A stretch of DNA of 64,000 nucleotides from a virus (IMGVR_UViG_3300044530_000622:1-64000); one strand, 5' to 3'. Shown: positions 47,845 to 54,627, counted from the first letter of the stretch. Numbers and translations are program-made. The notes: generated by a model from the sequence alone, not told the origin.

Positions 47845-48120
47845 ATGGAAGTTAATAAGGTTATAGAATTGCTAGGAGATAAGATCTTCACAGTTTCCTT
47901 CACAAAGAAGGATGGTTCAATCAGATTGATGAATGCTCGTAGGGGTGTTACTAAAGGAGTCAAAGGAGTTGGAATGTCTTACAATCCCTCTGAGAAAGGA
48001 TTGGTCGTTGTCTTTGATATGCAGAAAGAAGCATTCAGGATGATTAATGCTAATACTATTCACGAGATTAAAGCAGACAAAAATATTTACGTTTTTAAGG
48101 ATGGAGAGTTGGTTCTTTGA
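47845..48120 (+). CDS. SH3-like beta-barrel phage protein, 91 aa
   Basis: FTVSFTKKDGSIRLMNARRG, GVTKGVKGVGMSYNPSEKGL and FRMINANTIHEIKADKN follow the pattern of the small SH3-fold proteins widespread in Bacteroidota phages. Such proteins probably bind nucleic acid or RNA polymerase, but none is characterised to my knowledge. Leaderless start. Confidence 0.68.
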   Translation: MEVNKVIELLGDKIFTVSFTKKDGSIRLMNARRGVTKGVKGVGMSYNPSEKGLVVVFDMQKEAFRMINANTIHEIKADKNIYVFKDGELVL

Positions 48121-48139
48121 ACCAGCTTTCGTATCTTTA
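48109..48139 (+). promoter_or_regulatory. Promoter P8
   Basis: TTG 48109 (in the previous gene), 20 bases, TATCTTTA 48132-48139, short leader ending AAGGTT to ATG 48157. Confidence 0.68.
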
Positions 48140-48156
48140 GGTATAGAAAAAAGGTT

Positions 48157-48375
48157 ATGATAAAGCTAGTCGTTGGTTACAGGCCCATTACAGATGAAGG
48201 AAGGAAGCTTGAGATTGCTTCTTCAGATAAATTGAAACTTGAATTGACAAGCTCCTATAAGAGGGAAACTCTTTATCAGGATTTCGATTGTAACATTTAT
48301 ACTTACGCTCAGCTTATGGGGACTATGGTCCGGTTCATGGATGGGTCTACTATGGAGCTAGAGATTGCGAAATGA
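48157..48375 (+). CDS. Hypothetical protein, 72 aa
   Basis: Beta-rich with charged loops (VVGYRPITDEGRKLEIAS; LTSSYKRETLYQDFDCNIYT). Overlaps the next gene by 4 bases, so the pair forms one unit. Unknown. Confidence 0.58.
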   Translation: MIKLVVGYRPITDEGRKLEIASSDKLKLELTSSYKRETLYQDFDCNIYTYAQLMGTMVRFMDGSTMELEIAK

Positions 48376-48554
48376 ACTACAGCAGGATAAGTAGGTCTAG
48401 ATGGAAGCATCTGAAGGAGGTGGCTGACATGTATGAGGTAGTCGGCTACCAGAATGGTAAGAACAATATCTACTGTGAGGTCAAAGTCTGGAATAGAGAC
48501 AAGAATGACAATATCAGATACAATCACGTGGTTATTAATGAGAGTTGGTATTGA
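48372..48554 (+). CDS. Hypothetical protein, 60 aa
   Basis: Basic, Tyr/Asn-rich (SRISRSRWKHLKEVADMYEV; NKNNIYCEVKVWNRDKND). Translationally coupled to the 48157 gene. Ends before the next promoter. Confidence 0.52.
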   Translation: MNYSRISRSRWKHLKEVADMYEVVGYQNGKNNIYCEVKVWNRDKNDNIRYNHVVINESWY

Positions 48555-48563
48555 AAAATAAAG

Positions 48564-48594
48564 TTGTTTAATAAAAAAATAATTCTTATCTTTA
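48564..48594 (+). promoter_or_regulatory. Promoter P9, leaderless
   Basis: TTG 48564, 20 bases, TATCTTTA 48587-48594, GGT, ATG 48598. Confidence 0.68.
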
Positions 48595-48597
48595 GGT

Positions 48598-48774
48598 ATG
48601 AAAATAAAGGACTTGATATTAGAATTACAGAAACAGAATCCAGAATCAGAAATTGAGTTTGTTGGTCTGGTTGAGTATGGGTTTGGAGAGACAATAGAAT
48701 TCGTTTCCGAGGAGTGTCACATCCAGGAAGAAGACGGGTTTGTTCAATTAATCATTCAAGGAGAAGAAAATTAA
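48598..48774 (+). CDS. Leaderless small acidic protein, 58 aa
   Basis: KIKDLILELQKQNPESEIEF, then beta strands and EECHIQEEDGFVQLIIQ. Ends 5 bases before the next ATG, which has its own AAGGTT leader. Length below the usual cut-off but promoter and coupling support it. Confidence 0.55.
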   Translation: MKIKDLILELQKQNPESEIEFVGLVEYGFGETIEFVSEECHIQEEDGFVQLIIQGEEN

Positions 48775-48779
48775 AGGTT

Positions 48780-49070
48780 ATGAAAATAGATACAAAATTT
48801 AAGTATGCTGCTATTACTCCAGAAGGAGAAATCTTGAACATGTTTACCAACAAGGATATGTTCTCTAAGAAAGAAACAGCAGAGAACAATCTTAAGAAAT
48901 GGATTGAAGAAGCTAAATTTCATGAAAAGAATGCAAAAGCATATGGTGAATCTTACCCAGAGTATCTAGAGTTTTGTTTAAAGAGTGTGGAACATTACAG
49001 AAATCAAGCAGAGATGTTTGAAGCTTGCCGAGTAGCTAAAATTAAAATTACTTTGGAAGTAGTTGGTTAA
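48780..49070 (+). CDS. Hypothetical protein, 96 aa
   Basis: ATG 48780 follows AAAGGTT, the same ribosome-binding context as other leadered genes here. Pattern: DTKFKYAAITPEGEILNMFT, then a long charged helix (AENNLKKWIEEAKFHEKNAK), ending KIKITLEVVG. Unknown. Confidence 0.6.
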   Translation: MKIDTKFKYAAITPEGEILNMFTNKDMFSKKETAENNLKKWIEEAKFHEKNAKAYGESYPEYLEFCLKSVEHYRNQAEMFEACRVAKIKITLEVVG

Positions 49071-49093
49071 TTGAATTATATTTCTTATATTTA
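49063..49093 (+). promoter_or_regulatory. Promoter P10
   Basis: TTG 49063 (within the previous gene's last codons), 20 bases, TATATTTA 49086-49093, leader to ATG 49114. Confidence 0.66.
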
Positions 49094-49113
49094 GGTATAT
49101 TAAAATAAAGGTT

Positions 49114-49365
49114 ATGAAGATATTAGAAAATCACGAAGAACAAATCACTGTTCGAACTTACTACATCATGATGGATAATACACGTCATGTCTGGTATAAA
49201 GAATTTATGAACCCAGAAGGAACGAAAGTTCTTGATGTTGATATTGTTGATGAGGATAATTACTCAATCATTCTGGAGTTGGATGATGATGATGTTCAAA
49301 GAATTGAAAGCATGGTTGATGCATTCAACGAGCATGGAGAGTTTGCTTATCAAGATAAATTCTAA
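49114..49365 (+). CDS. Hypothetical protein, 83 aa
   Basis: Beta-rich front (EEQITVRTYYIMMDNTRHVW), acidic helical end (ILELDDDDVQRIESMVDAFN). No known domain. Confidence 0.58.
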   Translation: MKILENHEEQITVRTYYIMMDNTRHVWYKEFMNPEGTKVLDVDIVDEDNYSIILELDDDDVQRIESMVDAFNEHGEFAYQDKF

Positions 49366-49370
49366 GAGCT

Positions 49371-49466
49371 ATGAAAGCATGTCAACATAAAACCACCTAC
49401 GTTGCAGTAAGACACGTATCAGGGTTAATATTACGCAAATGCCGGGATTGCGGTAAAGCGGTTTAA
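49371..49466 (+). CDS. Zinc-binding micropeptide, 31 aa
   Basis: ATG 49371, 5 bases after the previous stop. CQHKTTYVAV and KCRDCGKAV give a CxH...CxxC set typical of a tiny zinc ribbon. Its size is below the usual limit, but metal spacing argues it is real. Confidence 0.5.
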   Translation: MKACQHKTTYVAVRHVSGLILRKCRDCGKAV

Positions 49467-49474
49467 AAAAAAAG

Positions 49475-49505
49475 TTGTTTATTTAAAAAATAATTCATAT
49501 ATTTA
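49475..49505 (+). promoter_or_regulatory. Promoter P11
   Basis: TTG 49475, 20 bases, TATATTTA 49498-49505, GGTAT, leader ending AAGGTT to ATG 49526. Confidence 0.68.
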
Positions 49506-49525
49506 GGTATAGATAAATAAAGGTT

Positions 49526-50065
49526 ATGGAAAACAAAAAATTATTCTCAGACACAATTACTGACGAGCAGTACAGAAAGCTTACTCGCCCTACTCTCGAT
49601 TATGAACGTAAACCTAATCATCCGAATGATGTTCGGTCATCGATTAACTTCAATGAATTGCATGAAAGCGTTCGAGAGATTGTTTCTAGTCTTCCGATAG
49701 TCGAATTCCCGAACTCATTCTTCGATTACTTTTTGGATGGAGATCAGCAGTTCTACTTGGTTACTTATAAAGAGAAAATCTTCTTGGTTGATACTCAGGG
49801 TTATGATTATGCCCGTTATGTAATTCAGCTAAAGGATTTGGTTATTCTTGAGAAAGCTGATACTATGCAGATGAAGAGTCACCCTGGAATGGTTGAAGAG
49901 ATTATTAGCATGCTTAAGCATATGGATGTTGACGGGGAGACTATGGAGTATATCATTCGGAGTGTAGGGATGGAAGAGCAGATGCTTCGTCAATTATTCT
50001 TGACCGGGGATGATTACTTGTTAACTAATTTAGTTGCAGGAAGGGAATATGGATTCCATATTTAA
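49526..50065 (+). CDS. Hypothetical protein, 179 aa
   Basis: N-terminal LFSDTITDEQYRKLTRPTLD, a beta region (QQFYLVTYKEKIFLVDTQGYD, shown in parts) and a helical C-terminus (VEEIISMLKHMDVDGETMEY). Larger than its neighbours; no family recognised. Confidence 0.62.
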   Translation: MENKKLFSDTITDEQYRKLTRPTLDYERKPNHPNDVRSSINFNELHESVREIVSSLPIVEFPNSFFDYFLDGDQQFYLVTYKEKIFLVDTQGYDYARYVIQLKDLVILEKADTMQMKSHPGMVEEIISMLKHMDVDGETMEYIIRSVGMEEQMLRQLFLTGDDYLLTNLVAGREYGFHI

Positions 50066-50267
50066 CTACTACGATTATATAAACCACTGCGGGAATAGAA
50101 TGTTTGCAATAGCCGGTGTGAAAGCCATGCCGGCTAGATACTGCAGCATCCTCTTCACAGGCTCTTTTAAAGAGTGCATGGAGAGGCTTGACCCTCCCGG
50201 CTTAGAAGGCTCGGTAGAGGATTTGCAGGCAAAGGTTGCTATCCCGATAAATATTTCTTATCTTTAG
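50049..50267 (+). CDS. Hypothetical protein, 72 aa
   Basis: Start at ATG 50049 (a TTG 15 bases upstream is less likely). DYINHCGNRMFAIAGVKAMP, SILFTGSFKECMERLDPPGL. The gene's end contains the next promoter, an overlap of coding and control sequence. Unknown. Confidence 0.52.
   Translation: MDSIFNYYDYINHCGNRMFAIAGVKAMPARYCSILFTGSFKECMERLDPPGLEGSVEDLQAKVAIPINISYL
50236..50266 (+). promoter_or_regulatory. Promoter P12 inside a coding end, leaderless
   Basis: TTG 50236 and TATCTTTA 50259-50266 with the 20-base gap lie within the last codons of 50049-50267; ATG 50270 follows. Confidence 0.62.
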
Positions 50268-50269
50268 AT

Positions 50270-50509
50270 ATGATAGAAGAGTTATTAGAGAAGAGAGAAG
50301 ATCTGTTTGAGATTGCTGCCTTGCTATATGGTGACGCTTTTGTTACATGCAAAGACTTTTGGGGGTCTCCGACTGAGAGACACTTGCAGGAGCTATATGA
50401 AGAGCTCTACAACCTGGGGCATAAGTTCCCAGAGCCTTCAGAGGAGCAGAAAGATGCAGCGATAATTTTAGCAAAAAAGTTAGGATTAGGGTTGCCTCCA
50501 GAAGATTAA
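50270..50509 (+). CDS. Leaderless small acidic protein, 79 aa
   Basis: IEELLEKREDLFEIAALLYG, FVTCKDFWGSPTERHLQELY, ending KLGLGLPPED. The acidic helical content and the leaderless start match the neighbours. Unknown. Confidence 0.57.
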   Translation: MIEELLEKREDLFEIAALLYGDAFVTCKDFWGSPTERHLQELYEELYNLGHKFPEPSEEQKDAAIILAKKLGLGLPPED

Positions 50510-50522
50510 TTTCATATCTTTA
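50492..50522 (+). promoter_or_regulatory. Promoter P13
   Basis: TTG 50492 (in the previous gene), 20 bases, TATCTTTA 50515-50522, leader ending AAAAAAGGTT to ATG 50553. Confidence 0.66.
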
Positions 50523-50552
50523 GGTATAGAAAAAAGAAATAAAAAAAAGGTT

Positions 50553-51335
50553 ATGACAAAAAATGAAAGTTTAGAAATCGTTAAAGCAGCTCTTATTGAG
50601 AAAAGAGATGTAATCGAAGTTACTTGTTCGGCTCTTGAGAAGGAAGCTAAGGAAGAAAAGAAGGCAATCTTTGAGAAACTATTTGCAGATGAATTAGTAT
50701 CTTATGCAGATGTTGCTGTTGAGATGGGGTATAGTGGGATGTATTTTAAGATTGGGCATAAGGAGATTGGGAGCATTACTGAGAGGAGCTATTGGAGAGA
50801 TGAAGATAAGGATAGGAAGTATTACTTTAATACTTACGCTACTATATGTGAGGATGAATTTGAATTCAGGAGATTAATTTTCAATGGTAAGGTTGCTGAA
50901 AGGATGCTTAATGATATGGATAGTATTAAAGAAGCGTTTGCAACTCCTTATAGTAAGAAGGTAGAATTAGCTGCTCTGGCTTCCGAATATGAAATTCTTT
51001 CATCAGAAATTAAGCAGAAGGATTATCAGATGCAAGAAGCTAGAAAGCAAGATATTATCGATAAATTGAACGGAGAGGGAATGGAGTGGAATTCAGATCT
51101 ATGCTTTGAGTTTAATCGCCAATGGACTTCTTATCTAGTAAAGAAATTAAAAATCGTTAAAGCAACTAAATCTGGTAAAACTGTTGATTTAGAAGTTACA
51201 TACGTTCAATATGATTGGAGCTATGAAGAGGATGGCAGCGGTAAGAGAGTGGAGAAAGAAGACCGAATTGTTACGCATGAGGGAATCAAAATGGAGTACG
51301 TGATGGGTAATTTTAGAAAGACCATCTACAAATAA
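50553..51335 (+). CDS. Hypothetical protein, 260 aa
   Basis: The largest product of the small-gene region besides DUF932. Helical front (VTCSALEKEAKEEKKAIFEK), a middle with GHKEIGSITERSYWRDED, and a C-terminal beta domain (VDLEVTYVQYDWSYEEDGSG). Looks like a coiled-coil arm with a globular end. No family. Confidence 0.62.
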   Translation: MTKNESLEIVKAALIEKRDVIEVTCSALEKEAKEEKKAIFEKLFADELVSYADVAVEMGYSGMYFKIGHKEIGSITERSYWRDEDKDRKYYFNTYATICEDEFEFRRLIFNGKVAERMLNDMDSIKEAFATPYSKKVELAALASEYEILSSEIKQKDYQMQEARKQDIIDKLNGEGMEWNSDLCFEFNRQWTSYLVKKLKIVKATKSGKTVDLEVTYVQYDWSYEEDGSGKRVEKEDRIVTHEGIKMEYVMGNFRKTIYK

Positions 51336-51366
51336 GAAACCTTTATTTTCTTTTGATAAAAAGTTT

Positions 51367-51396
51367 GGGGGCCAGTAGGTCCCCTGCTTTTGTTTT
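51367..51396 (+). terminator. Intrinsic terminator
   Basis: GGGGGCC-AGTA-GGTCCCC followed by TGCTTTTGTTTT; moderate T run. Confidence 0.65.
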
Positions 51397-51406
51397 CGTA
51401 TCTTTA
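51376..51406 (+). promoter_or_regulatory. Promoter P14
   Basis: TATCTTTA 51399-51406 with GGTAT; the upstream element reads TAG at the TTG position, so this one is probably weaker. Leader ends AAGGTT before ATG 51431. Confidence 0.55.
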
Positions 51407-51430
51407 GGTATCAAAGAAATAAAAAAGGTT

Positions 51431-51682
51431 ATGACAAGAGACAGAATGATTTTAGCACTCCGAGAAAAAGGAGTTCATGTAGTAGGAACAACAGAAGAGT
51501 TCGGCATTGGTGGAGAAGGTATTTGGATATCAGGAGAGTCTCATCCAAGCCTGTTCGACTACTACTCTGAGAGATGGATGGATACCTTCGGAGTACAGCC
51601 TAAATTGAACGACTTCGTTGAAGAGAACGGATGGTACTTTGAGTGGTACGATGCAGGCACAATGATGGTTTGGCTTAGCTAA
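51431..51682 (+). CDS. Hypothetical protein, 83 aa
   Basis: TRDRMILALREKGVHVVGTT, then FGIGGEGIWISGESHPSLFD and a Trp/Tyr-rich end. Start at ATG 51431 after AAGGTT. Protein-like, unfamiliar. Confidence 0.58.
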   Translation: MTRDRMILALREKGVHVVGTTEEFGIGGEGIWISGESHPSLFDYYSERWMDTFGVQPKLNDFVEENGWYFEWYDAGTMMVWLS

Positions 51683-51698
51683 ATAATAAAAAAAAGAG

Positions 51699-51729
51699 TT
51701 GCCTCTTCGGAGGCTTCTTCTTATCTTTA
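51699..51729 (+). promoter_or_regulatory. Promoter P15
   Basis: TTG 51699, 20 bases (including CTTCGGAGG), TATCTTTA 51722-51729, GGTAT; leader to ATG 51762. Confidence 0.68.
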
Positions 51730-51761
51730 GGTATAATAAAAAAGAAACAAAAAAATAGGTT

Positions 51762-52046
51762 ATGAACATTCAAACATTATCTTACAAAGAACTAGTAGCA
51801 GAAGCTACTACCAAAGGTCTCCAGAAGGCTAGTCAAACCAAGAAGGAAGACTTGATCAAATTCTTAACCGGGCTAACAGCTCAGAAGAGAGAGAAGAAGC
51901 CGGTTGATCCTCGCATCGTTGAGATGGCAGATGGGTCTTTGACCACCAGAGAGATTGCTAAGGAGCTTGGAGTGAAGTACTCAGATGTTTATTTTGCTTT
52001 GAAGAAGGCAGGTCTAACAGCAAAGCCAGTAAAGAAAAAGAATTAA
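51762..52046 (+). CDS. SAP-like and HTH protein, 94 aa
   Basis: Residues 5-34 resemble a SAP DNA-binding helix pair (LSYKELVAEATTKGL, TKKEDLIKFL). Residues 50-80 form a helix-turn-helix (MADGSLTTREIAKELGVKYS, DVYFALKKAGL), and the tail is basic (KPVKKKN). A DNA-binding regulator is likely; the AACCGTA array or the shared promoters are possible targets. Confidence 0.68.
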   Translation: MNIQTLSYKELVAEATTKGLQKASQTKKEDLIKFLTGLTAQKREKKPVDPRIVEMADGSLTTREIAKELGVKYSDVYFALKKAGLTAKPVKKKN

Positions 52047-52056
52047 AAAAGATTAG

Positions 52057-52080
52057 GGGAGGGTTGGAAACTCCCTCCCT
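52057..52080 (+). terminator. Hairpin overlapping the next promoter
   Basis: GGGAGGG-TTGGAAACT-CCCTCCC with only a short T-rich tail; TTG of promoter 52064 is in the loop, as at 47069. Confidence 0.6.
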
Positions 52081-52094
52081 TATTCGTATCTTTA
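52064..52094 (+). promoter_or_regulatory. Promoter P16 in hairpin loop, leaderless
   Basis: TTG 52064, 20 bases, TATCTTTA 52087-52094, GGT, ATG 52098. Confidence 0.68.
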
Positions 52095-52097
52095 GGT

Positions 52098-52361
52098 ATG
52101 GAGAAAAAAATAAACAACCAAACTACTTACTTTAAAAAATCTCAATTACTTTATTCCCTCTACGGTCGCCAAGACGACTTTTTAGACACATTTAAAAACG
52201 CCCCTTCTATTACCCATAACGACGAAACCTTAATACCAACATCCTATGTATTAAACTTATTCGAAGACAATATCATATATCAAAATGGACGCACCGACAA
52301 CGGTCAGTCTTTATCCGACATACTCATTAACGACCCCACCTTACACCAAATAACTCTTTAA
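52098..52361 (+). CDS. Leaderless hypothetical protein, 87 aa
   Basis: EKKINNQTTYFKKSQLLYSL, YGRQDDFLDTFKNAPS, then a beta/helix end (TLIPTSYVLNLFEDNIIYQN). Codon use is distinctly C-ending (gac, acc, ccc) compared with neighbours, suggesting a recent acquisition or different selection. Confidence 0.58.
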   Translation: MEKKINNQTTYFKKSQLLYSLYGRQDDFLDTFKNAPSITHNDETLIPTSYVLNLFEDNIIYQNGRTDNGQSLSDILINDPTLHQITL

Positions 52362-52375
52362 AAAAAAGTTTGAGG

Positions 52376-52401
52376 AAAGGTTGGATTAACCAGCCTTTCT
52401 T
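52376..52401 (+). terminator. Hairpin overlapping the next promoter
   Basis: AAAGGTTGG-ATTAA-CCAGCCTTT, then CTTCTTA. The TTG of promoter 52381 lies in the left arm. Confidence 0.6.
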
Positions 52402-52411
52402 CTTATCTTTA
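52381..52411 (+). promoter_or_regulatory. Promoter P17
   Basis: TTG 52381, 20 bases, TATCTTTA 52404-52411, GGTAT, leader ending AAAGGTT to ATG 52431. Confidence 0.68.
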
Positions 52412-52430
52412 GGTATCAAAAGAAAAGGTT

Positions 52431-52637
52431 ATGATAAACAAAACAGAACTAAAACCAAACTACACAATCTTTGGGAACAAAGGTAACGTATGGAGCAACA
52501 CTGCTCACATCTACAAATCAGGAACAGGAAACCTATGTGGTACTCCAGCTCTAAGTTCAAACCATGCTAGTATCTTAAATGAAGCTGGATGTCCTAAATG
52601 TAACGCAATATACTTAGCCGATGAAAAATCTAATTAA
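52431..52637 (+). CDS. Small Cys-containing protein, 68 aa
   Basis: LKPNYTIFGNKGNVWSNTAH, LCGTPALSSNHASIL, ending AGCPKCNAIYLADEKSN. The CxxC with an earlier Cys and His suggests zinc binding (zinc-ribbon-like). Overlaps the next mini-gene by 17 bases. Confidence 0.58.
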   Translation: MINKTELKPNYTIFGNKGNVWSNTAHIYKSGTGNLCGTPALSSNHASILNEAGCPKCNAIYLADEKSN

Positions 52638-52719
52638 AGAATCAATCATAGGAGGTCTATACCTCTTTGGAGCATCAATGATAGGAGCCATAGTAGTGGT
52701 TGCTCTATATAACATTTAA
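52621..52719 (+). CDS. Single-span membrane micropeptide, 32 aa
   Basis: KNLIKESIIGGLYLFGASMI and GAIVVVALYNI: a glycine-rich membrane helix with a basic start. Last gene before a non-coding stretch. Supported by coupling only. Confidence 0.42.
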   Translation: MKNLIKESIIGGLYLFGASMIGAIVVVALYNI

Positions 52720-53112
52720 ACCTTTAGTTTTCATATAGGGGGGAGTCGGCTACGGTCGGCTCTTTCTGTCTTAGGCAGACGGTAGTAGGTAGGTAGTAGG
52801 TACGATGTACGTACTCAATACAAGTGTAGTTAATATCACTATAGTAGGTATACGGTTAGCTCGTAGCCAGACCTACGCGTATTTTTCCGACAAAATCCTA
52901 GTATATAATGTATATATCTATATAATAACATAATAAGTACAAGGTAGGTATCTCCCAAAGTCTTTTTAAAAGACAATGTAACTTATAATGAATAGTATGA
53001 ATATGGTGATAACACTTGGATAACCAAACTACCCCTATGAATTCCAAATTGTAACCTAGGTCAGAAAACCCATAGACTCAATTTTTTTTTCCGGAAGATT
53101 TTTAGTGCATAG
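52720..53112 (+). other. Non-coding region with inverted AACCGTA-type sites
   Basis: About 390 bases without a gene. It carries TACGGTC at 52751 and TACGGTT at 52851, the inverse complements of the array unit at 44198-44371, plus a GTAGTAGGTAGGTAGTAG short tandem run (52790-52801) and TGTACGTAC. A stretch of T before 53093 and AT-rich sequence follow. Could be an operator/origin partner of the array. Confidence 0.5.
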
Positions 53113-53143
53113 TTGGTTATATAAGTATATCTTCGTATATTTA
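53113..53143 (+). promoter_or_regulatory. Promoter for the GIY-YIG gene
   Basis: TTG 53113, 20 bases, TATATTTA 53136-53143 (without the usual GGTAT), leader ending AAAGGTT to ATG 53159. Confidence 0.6.
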
Positions 53144-53158
53144 CATACAATAAAGGTT

Positions 53159-53788
53159 ATGAGAAGATCTCACATTAGTTTGTTTGAATTAGCAATGCTT
53201 GAATCCCAAGGGTTCGTTAGGATATATTGCATGTTGAACCCAAGTACGGTACCTAACGTACCCGGTAAACTACCTGAATACTATAACAACTTTCAGAAAT
53301 TACTTTTAAAGTACCCCCGGATACCTTCGGAAAGTGTTTTAGACTTCATAGGATGTGAGTATGTATCCGATATAGAGGTACGCTCTAATGACGGCGGCGG
53401 CTCTATCACTTGGATACTTTTATATGCTAAAGATAAACTTAAGTTACAAGACAGAGAAAGAGCTGAGACTTCAGGTAAGTATGTCTACGTCTTAACCAAT
53501 GAGGCATATCCTAACTTATGTAAGGTCGGTAAGGCAGTAAACCCGGAGACAAGGATCAACGGTATCAATTCGGCCGGTACCGTGTCCGAATGGATCTTAA
53601 GGTATGCTCTACCGGTCACCAATGACTATAAGGTTGAAAACCTGGTCCATCGTCACCTGCAGGAATTTCGTAGAGACTCTGACCAGGGTCATGCCCGGGA
53701 GTTCTTTGAGGTAGACTTTGAGACTGCTGTCAAAGCAGTTGAATACTTTGGTAAAGATTTTTATGCCGGTGAATCAATTATTTATTAA
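53159..53788 (+). CDS. T5orf172/GIY-YIG-type nuclease, 209 aa
   Basis: An N-terminal segment of about 100 residues of unknown type is followed by a GIY-YIG domain of the T5orf172 class: KYVYVLTNEAYPNLCKVGKA, INGINSAGTVSEW, and the metal region VENLVHRHLQEFRRD (Arg/His/Glu in order). May cut host DNA or act as a mobile nuclease. Ends just before the tRNA promoter. Confidence 0.72.
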   Translation: MRRSHISLFELAMLESQGFVRIYCMLNPSTVPNVPGKLPEYYNNFQKLLLKYPRIPSESVLDFIGCEYVSDIEVRSNDGGGSITWILLYAKDKLKLQDRERAETSGKYVYVLTNEAYPNLCKVGKAVNPETRINGINSAGTVSEWILRYALPVTNDYKVENLVHRHLQEFRRDSDQGHAREFFEVDFETAVKAVEYFGKDFYAGESIIY

Positions 53789-53794
53789 AAAGGC

Positions 53795-53825
53795 TTGCCC
53801 TGTTTATTTGTTATTCGTATATTTA
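53795..53825 (+). promoter_or_regulatory. Promoter of the tRNA cluster
   Basis: TTG 53795, 20 bases, TATATTTA 53818-53825, 28 bases before tRNA-Leu. It is the only host-type promoter seen before the tRNAs. Confidence 0.62.
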
Positions 53826-53853
53826 TATATATACCTGTAAGGCGAACTAGAAT

Positions 53854-53942
53854 GCTACTGTGGGGGAATAGGTAGACCCGCGGGACTTAAAATCCCGTTT
53901 GCCGTAAAGCAAGTGCCGGTTCGACCCCGGCCAGTAGTACCA
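53854..53942 (+). tRNA. tRNA-Leu (anticodon UAA)
   Basis: Acceptor GCTACTG / CAGTAGT, long variable arm, anticodon loop CTTAAAA (UAA), T arm GCCGG-TTCGACC-CCGGC and encoded CCA at 53940-53942. Reads the AT-rich codon UUA, common in these genes. Confidence 0.9.
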
Positions 53943-53946
53943 ACTT

Positions 53947-54129
53947 ATGAAAAAACTAATCTATATCGCCGTGATGGTCGTTTTAGCAGCTTGCTCGAAC
54001 GAGACCTCAACCACTTCTACGGATTCAACTTCTGTTGATTCTATCGCTACCGATTCTCTTATTGAGAGTTCAGAAGCTCATGCTGATTCACTCCACATGG
54101 AGGTTGAAAAATTAAAGTCAGATAATTAA
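53947..54129 (+). CDS. Small lipoprotein, 60 aa
   Basis: Lipobox VVLAACSN (Cys16) after a hydrophobic signal, then a Ser/Thr/Asp-rich disordered tail (TSTTSTDSTSVDSIATD) and a short helix. It would be lipid-anchored in the outer or inner membrane; possible roles include superinfection exclusion, but nothing in the sequence proves one. Sits between tRNA-Leu and tRNA-Arg. Confidence 0.75.
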   Translation: MKKLIYIAVMVVLAACSNETSTTSTDSTSVDSIATDSLIESSEAHADSLHMEVEKLKSDN

Positions 54130-54137
54130 TCTGATCC

Positions 54138-54214
54138 GATCTTGTAGCTCAGCTGGATAGAGCAACTGCCTTCTAAGCAGTAGGTCACAGGTTCGAATCC
54201 TGTCAGGATCACCA
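54138..54214 (+). tRNA. tRNA-Arg (anticodon UCU)
   Basis: Acceptor GATCTTG / CAGGATC, anticodon stem ACTGC/GCAGT with loop CTTCTAA (UCU), T arm ACAGG-TTCGAAT-CCTGT, encoded CCA 54212-54214. Reads AGA. Confidence 0.92.
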
Positions 54215-54218
54215 AAGT

Positions 54219-54229
54219 AGTTCTTTGAC
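54219..54229 (+). promoter_or_regulatory. boxA-like antitermination motif 1
   Basis: AGTTCTTTGAC, close to the Bacteroidota rRNA-operon boxA. The same 11-mer recurs at 54892, after the last tRNA. Confidence 0.45.
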
Positions 54230-54244
54230 GTATAAAAATTAATC

Positions 54245-54313
54245 GCGGATTGGTGTAATGGTAACATATTGGGCTCATAACCCAGAGTTGATAGTTCGAG
54301 TCTGTCGTCCGCA
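54245..54313 (+). tRNA. tRNA-Met/CAU
   Basis: Acceptor GCGGAT paired to the 3' strand with one wobble, anticodon loop CTCATAA (CAU), T loop TTCGAGT. No encoded CCA. It could be Met or, if lysidinylated, Ile; the sequence alone does not decide. Confidence 0.82.
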
Positions 54314-54329
54314 ACAAAGGAAAAGTAGT

Positions 54330-54535
54330 GAAGCTGTAATTGAGAGGTAGAGTGTTTTAAATACTGAAAAAGGGTTAATAGTAGGTAGGCGTCACTCATT
54401 GCACTTAATCAGAAACCCTGAAAGACCCGAAGCTTTTCTTTTACAAAATCCGGTGTTCGTGAGGGGGAAGCAACAAGAACGAAAACACTCTCATTAAATA
54501 TGTTGCACGTGTAAGTAACGGAACCTTACACAAAT
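54330..54535 (+). other. tRNA spacer with D-arm-like remnant and hairpin
   Basis: About 200 non-coding bases. The first 60 contain AATTGAGAGGTAGAGTG, like a decayed D arm, without a complete tRNA. The end is a clear hairpin (GTGTAAG-9 nt-CTTACAC, 54509-54531) five bases before tRNA-Ser. The layout parallels the next spacer. Confidence 0.5.
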
Positions 54536-54536
54536 T

Positions 54537-54623
54537 GGAAGATTGGCAGAGTGGCCGATTGCGTTAGTCTTGAAAACTAAAGATGTTGAAAAGCATCCGT
54601 AGGTTCGAATCCTACATCTTCCG
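54537..54623 (+). tRNA. tRNA-Ser (anticodon UGA)
   Basis: Acceptor GGAAGAT / ATCTTCC, anticodon stem TTAGT/ACTAA with loop CTTGAAA (UGA), class II variable arm (GATGTTGAAAAGCATC), T arm GTAGG-TTCGAAT-CCTAC. No CCA encoded. Confidence 0.9.
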
Positions 54624-54627
54624 CACC

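Noticed and set aside
54118-54399. Minus-strand frames over the tRNA region
   Set aside because: They read through tRNA-Arg and tRNA-Met sequences and are typical false predictions over tRNA genes.
54330-54400. A seventh tRNA gene
   Set aside because: A D-arm-like stretch is present, but no 7-bp acceptor stem, anticodon arm or T loop can be completed.
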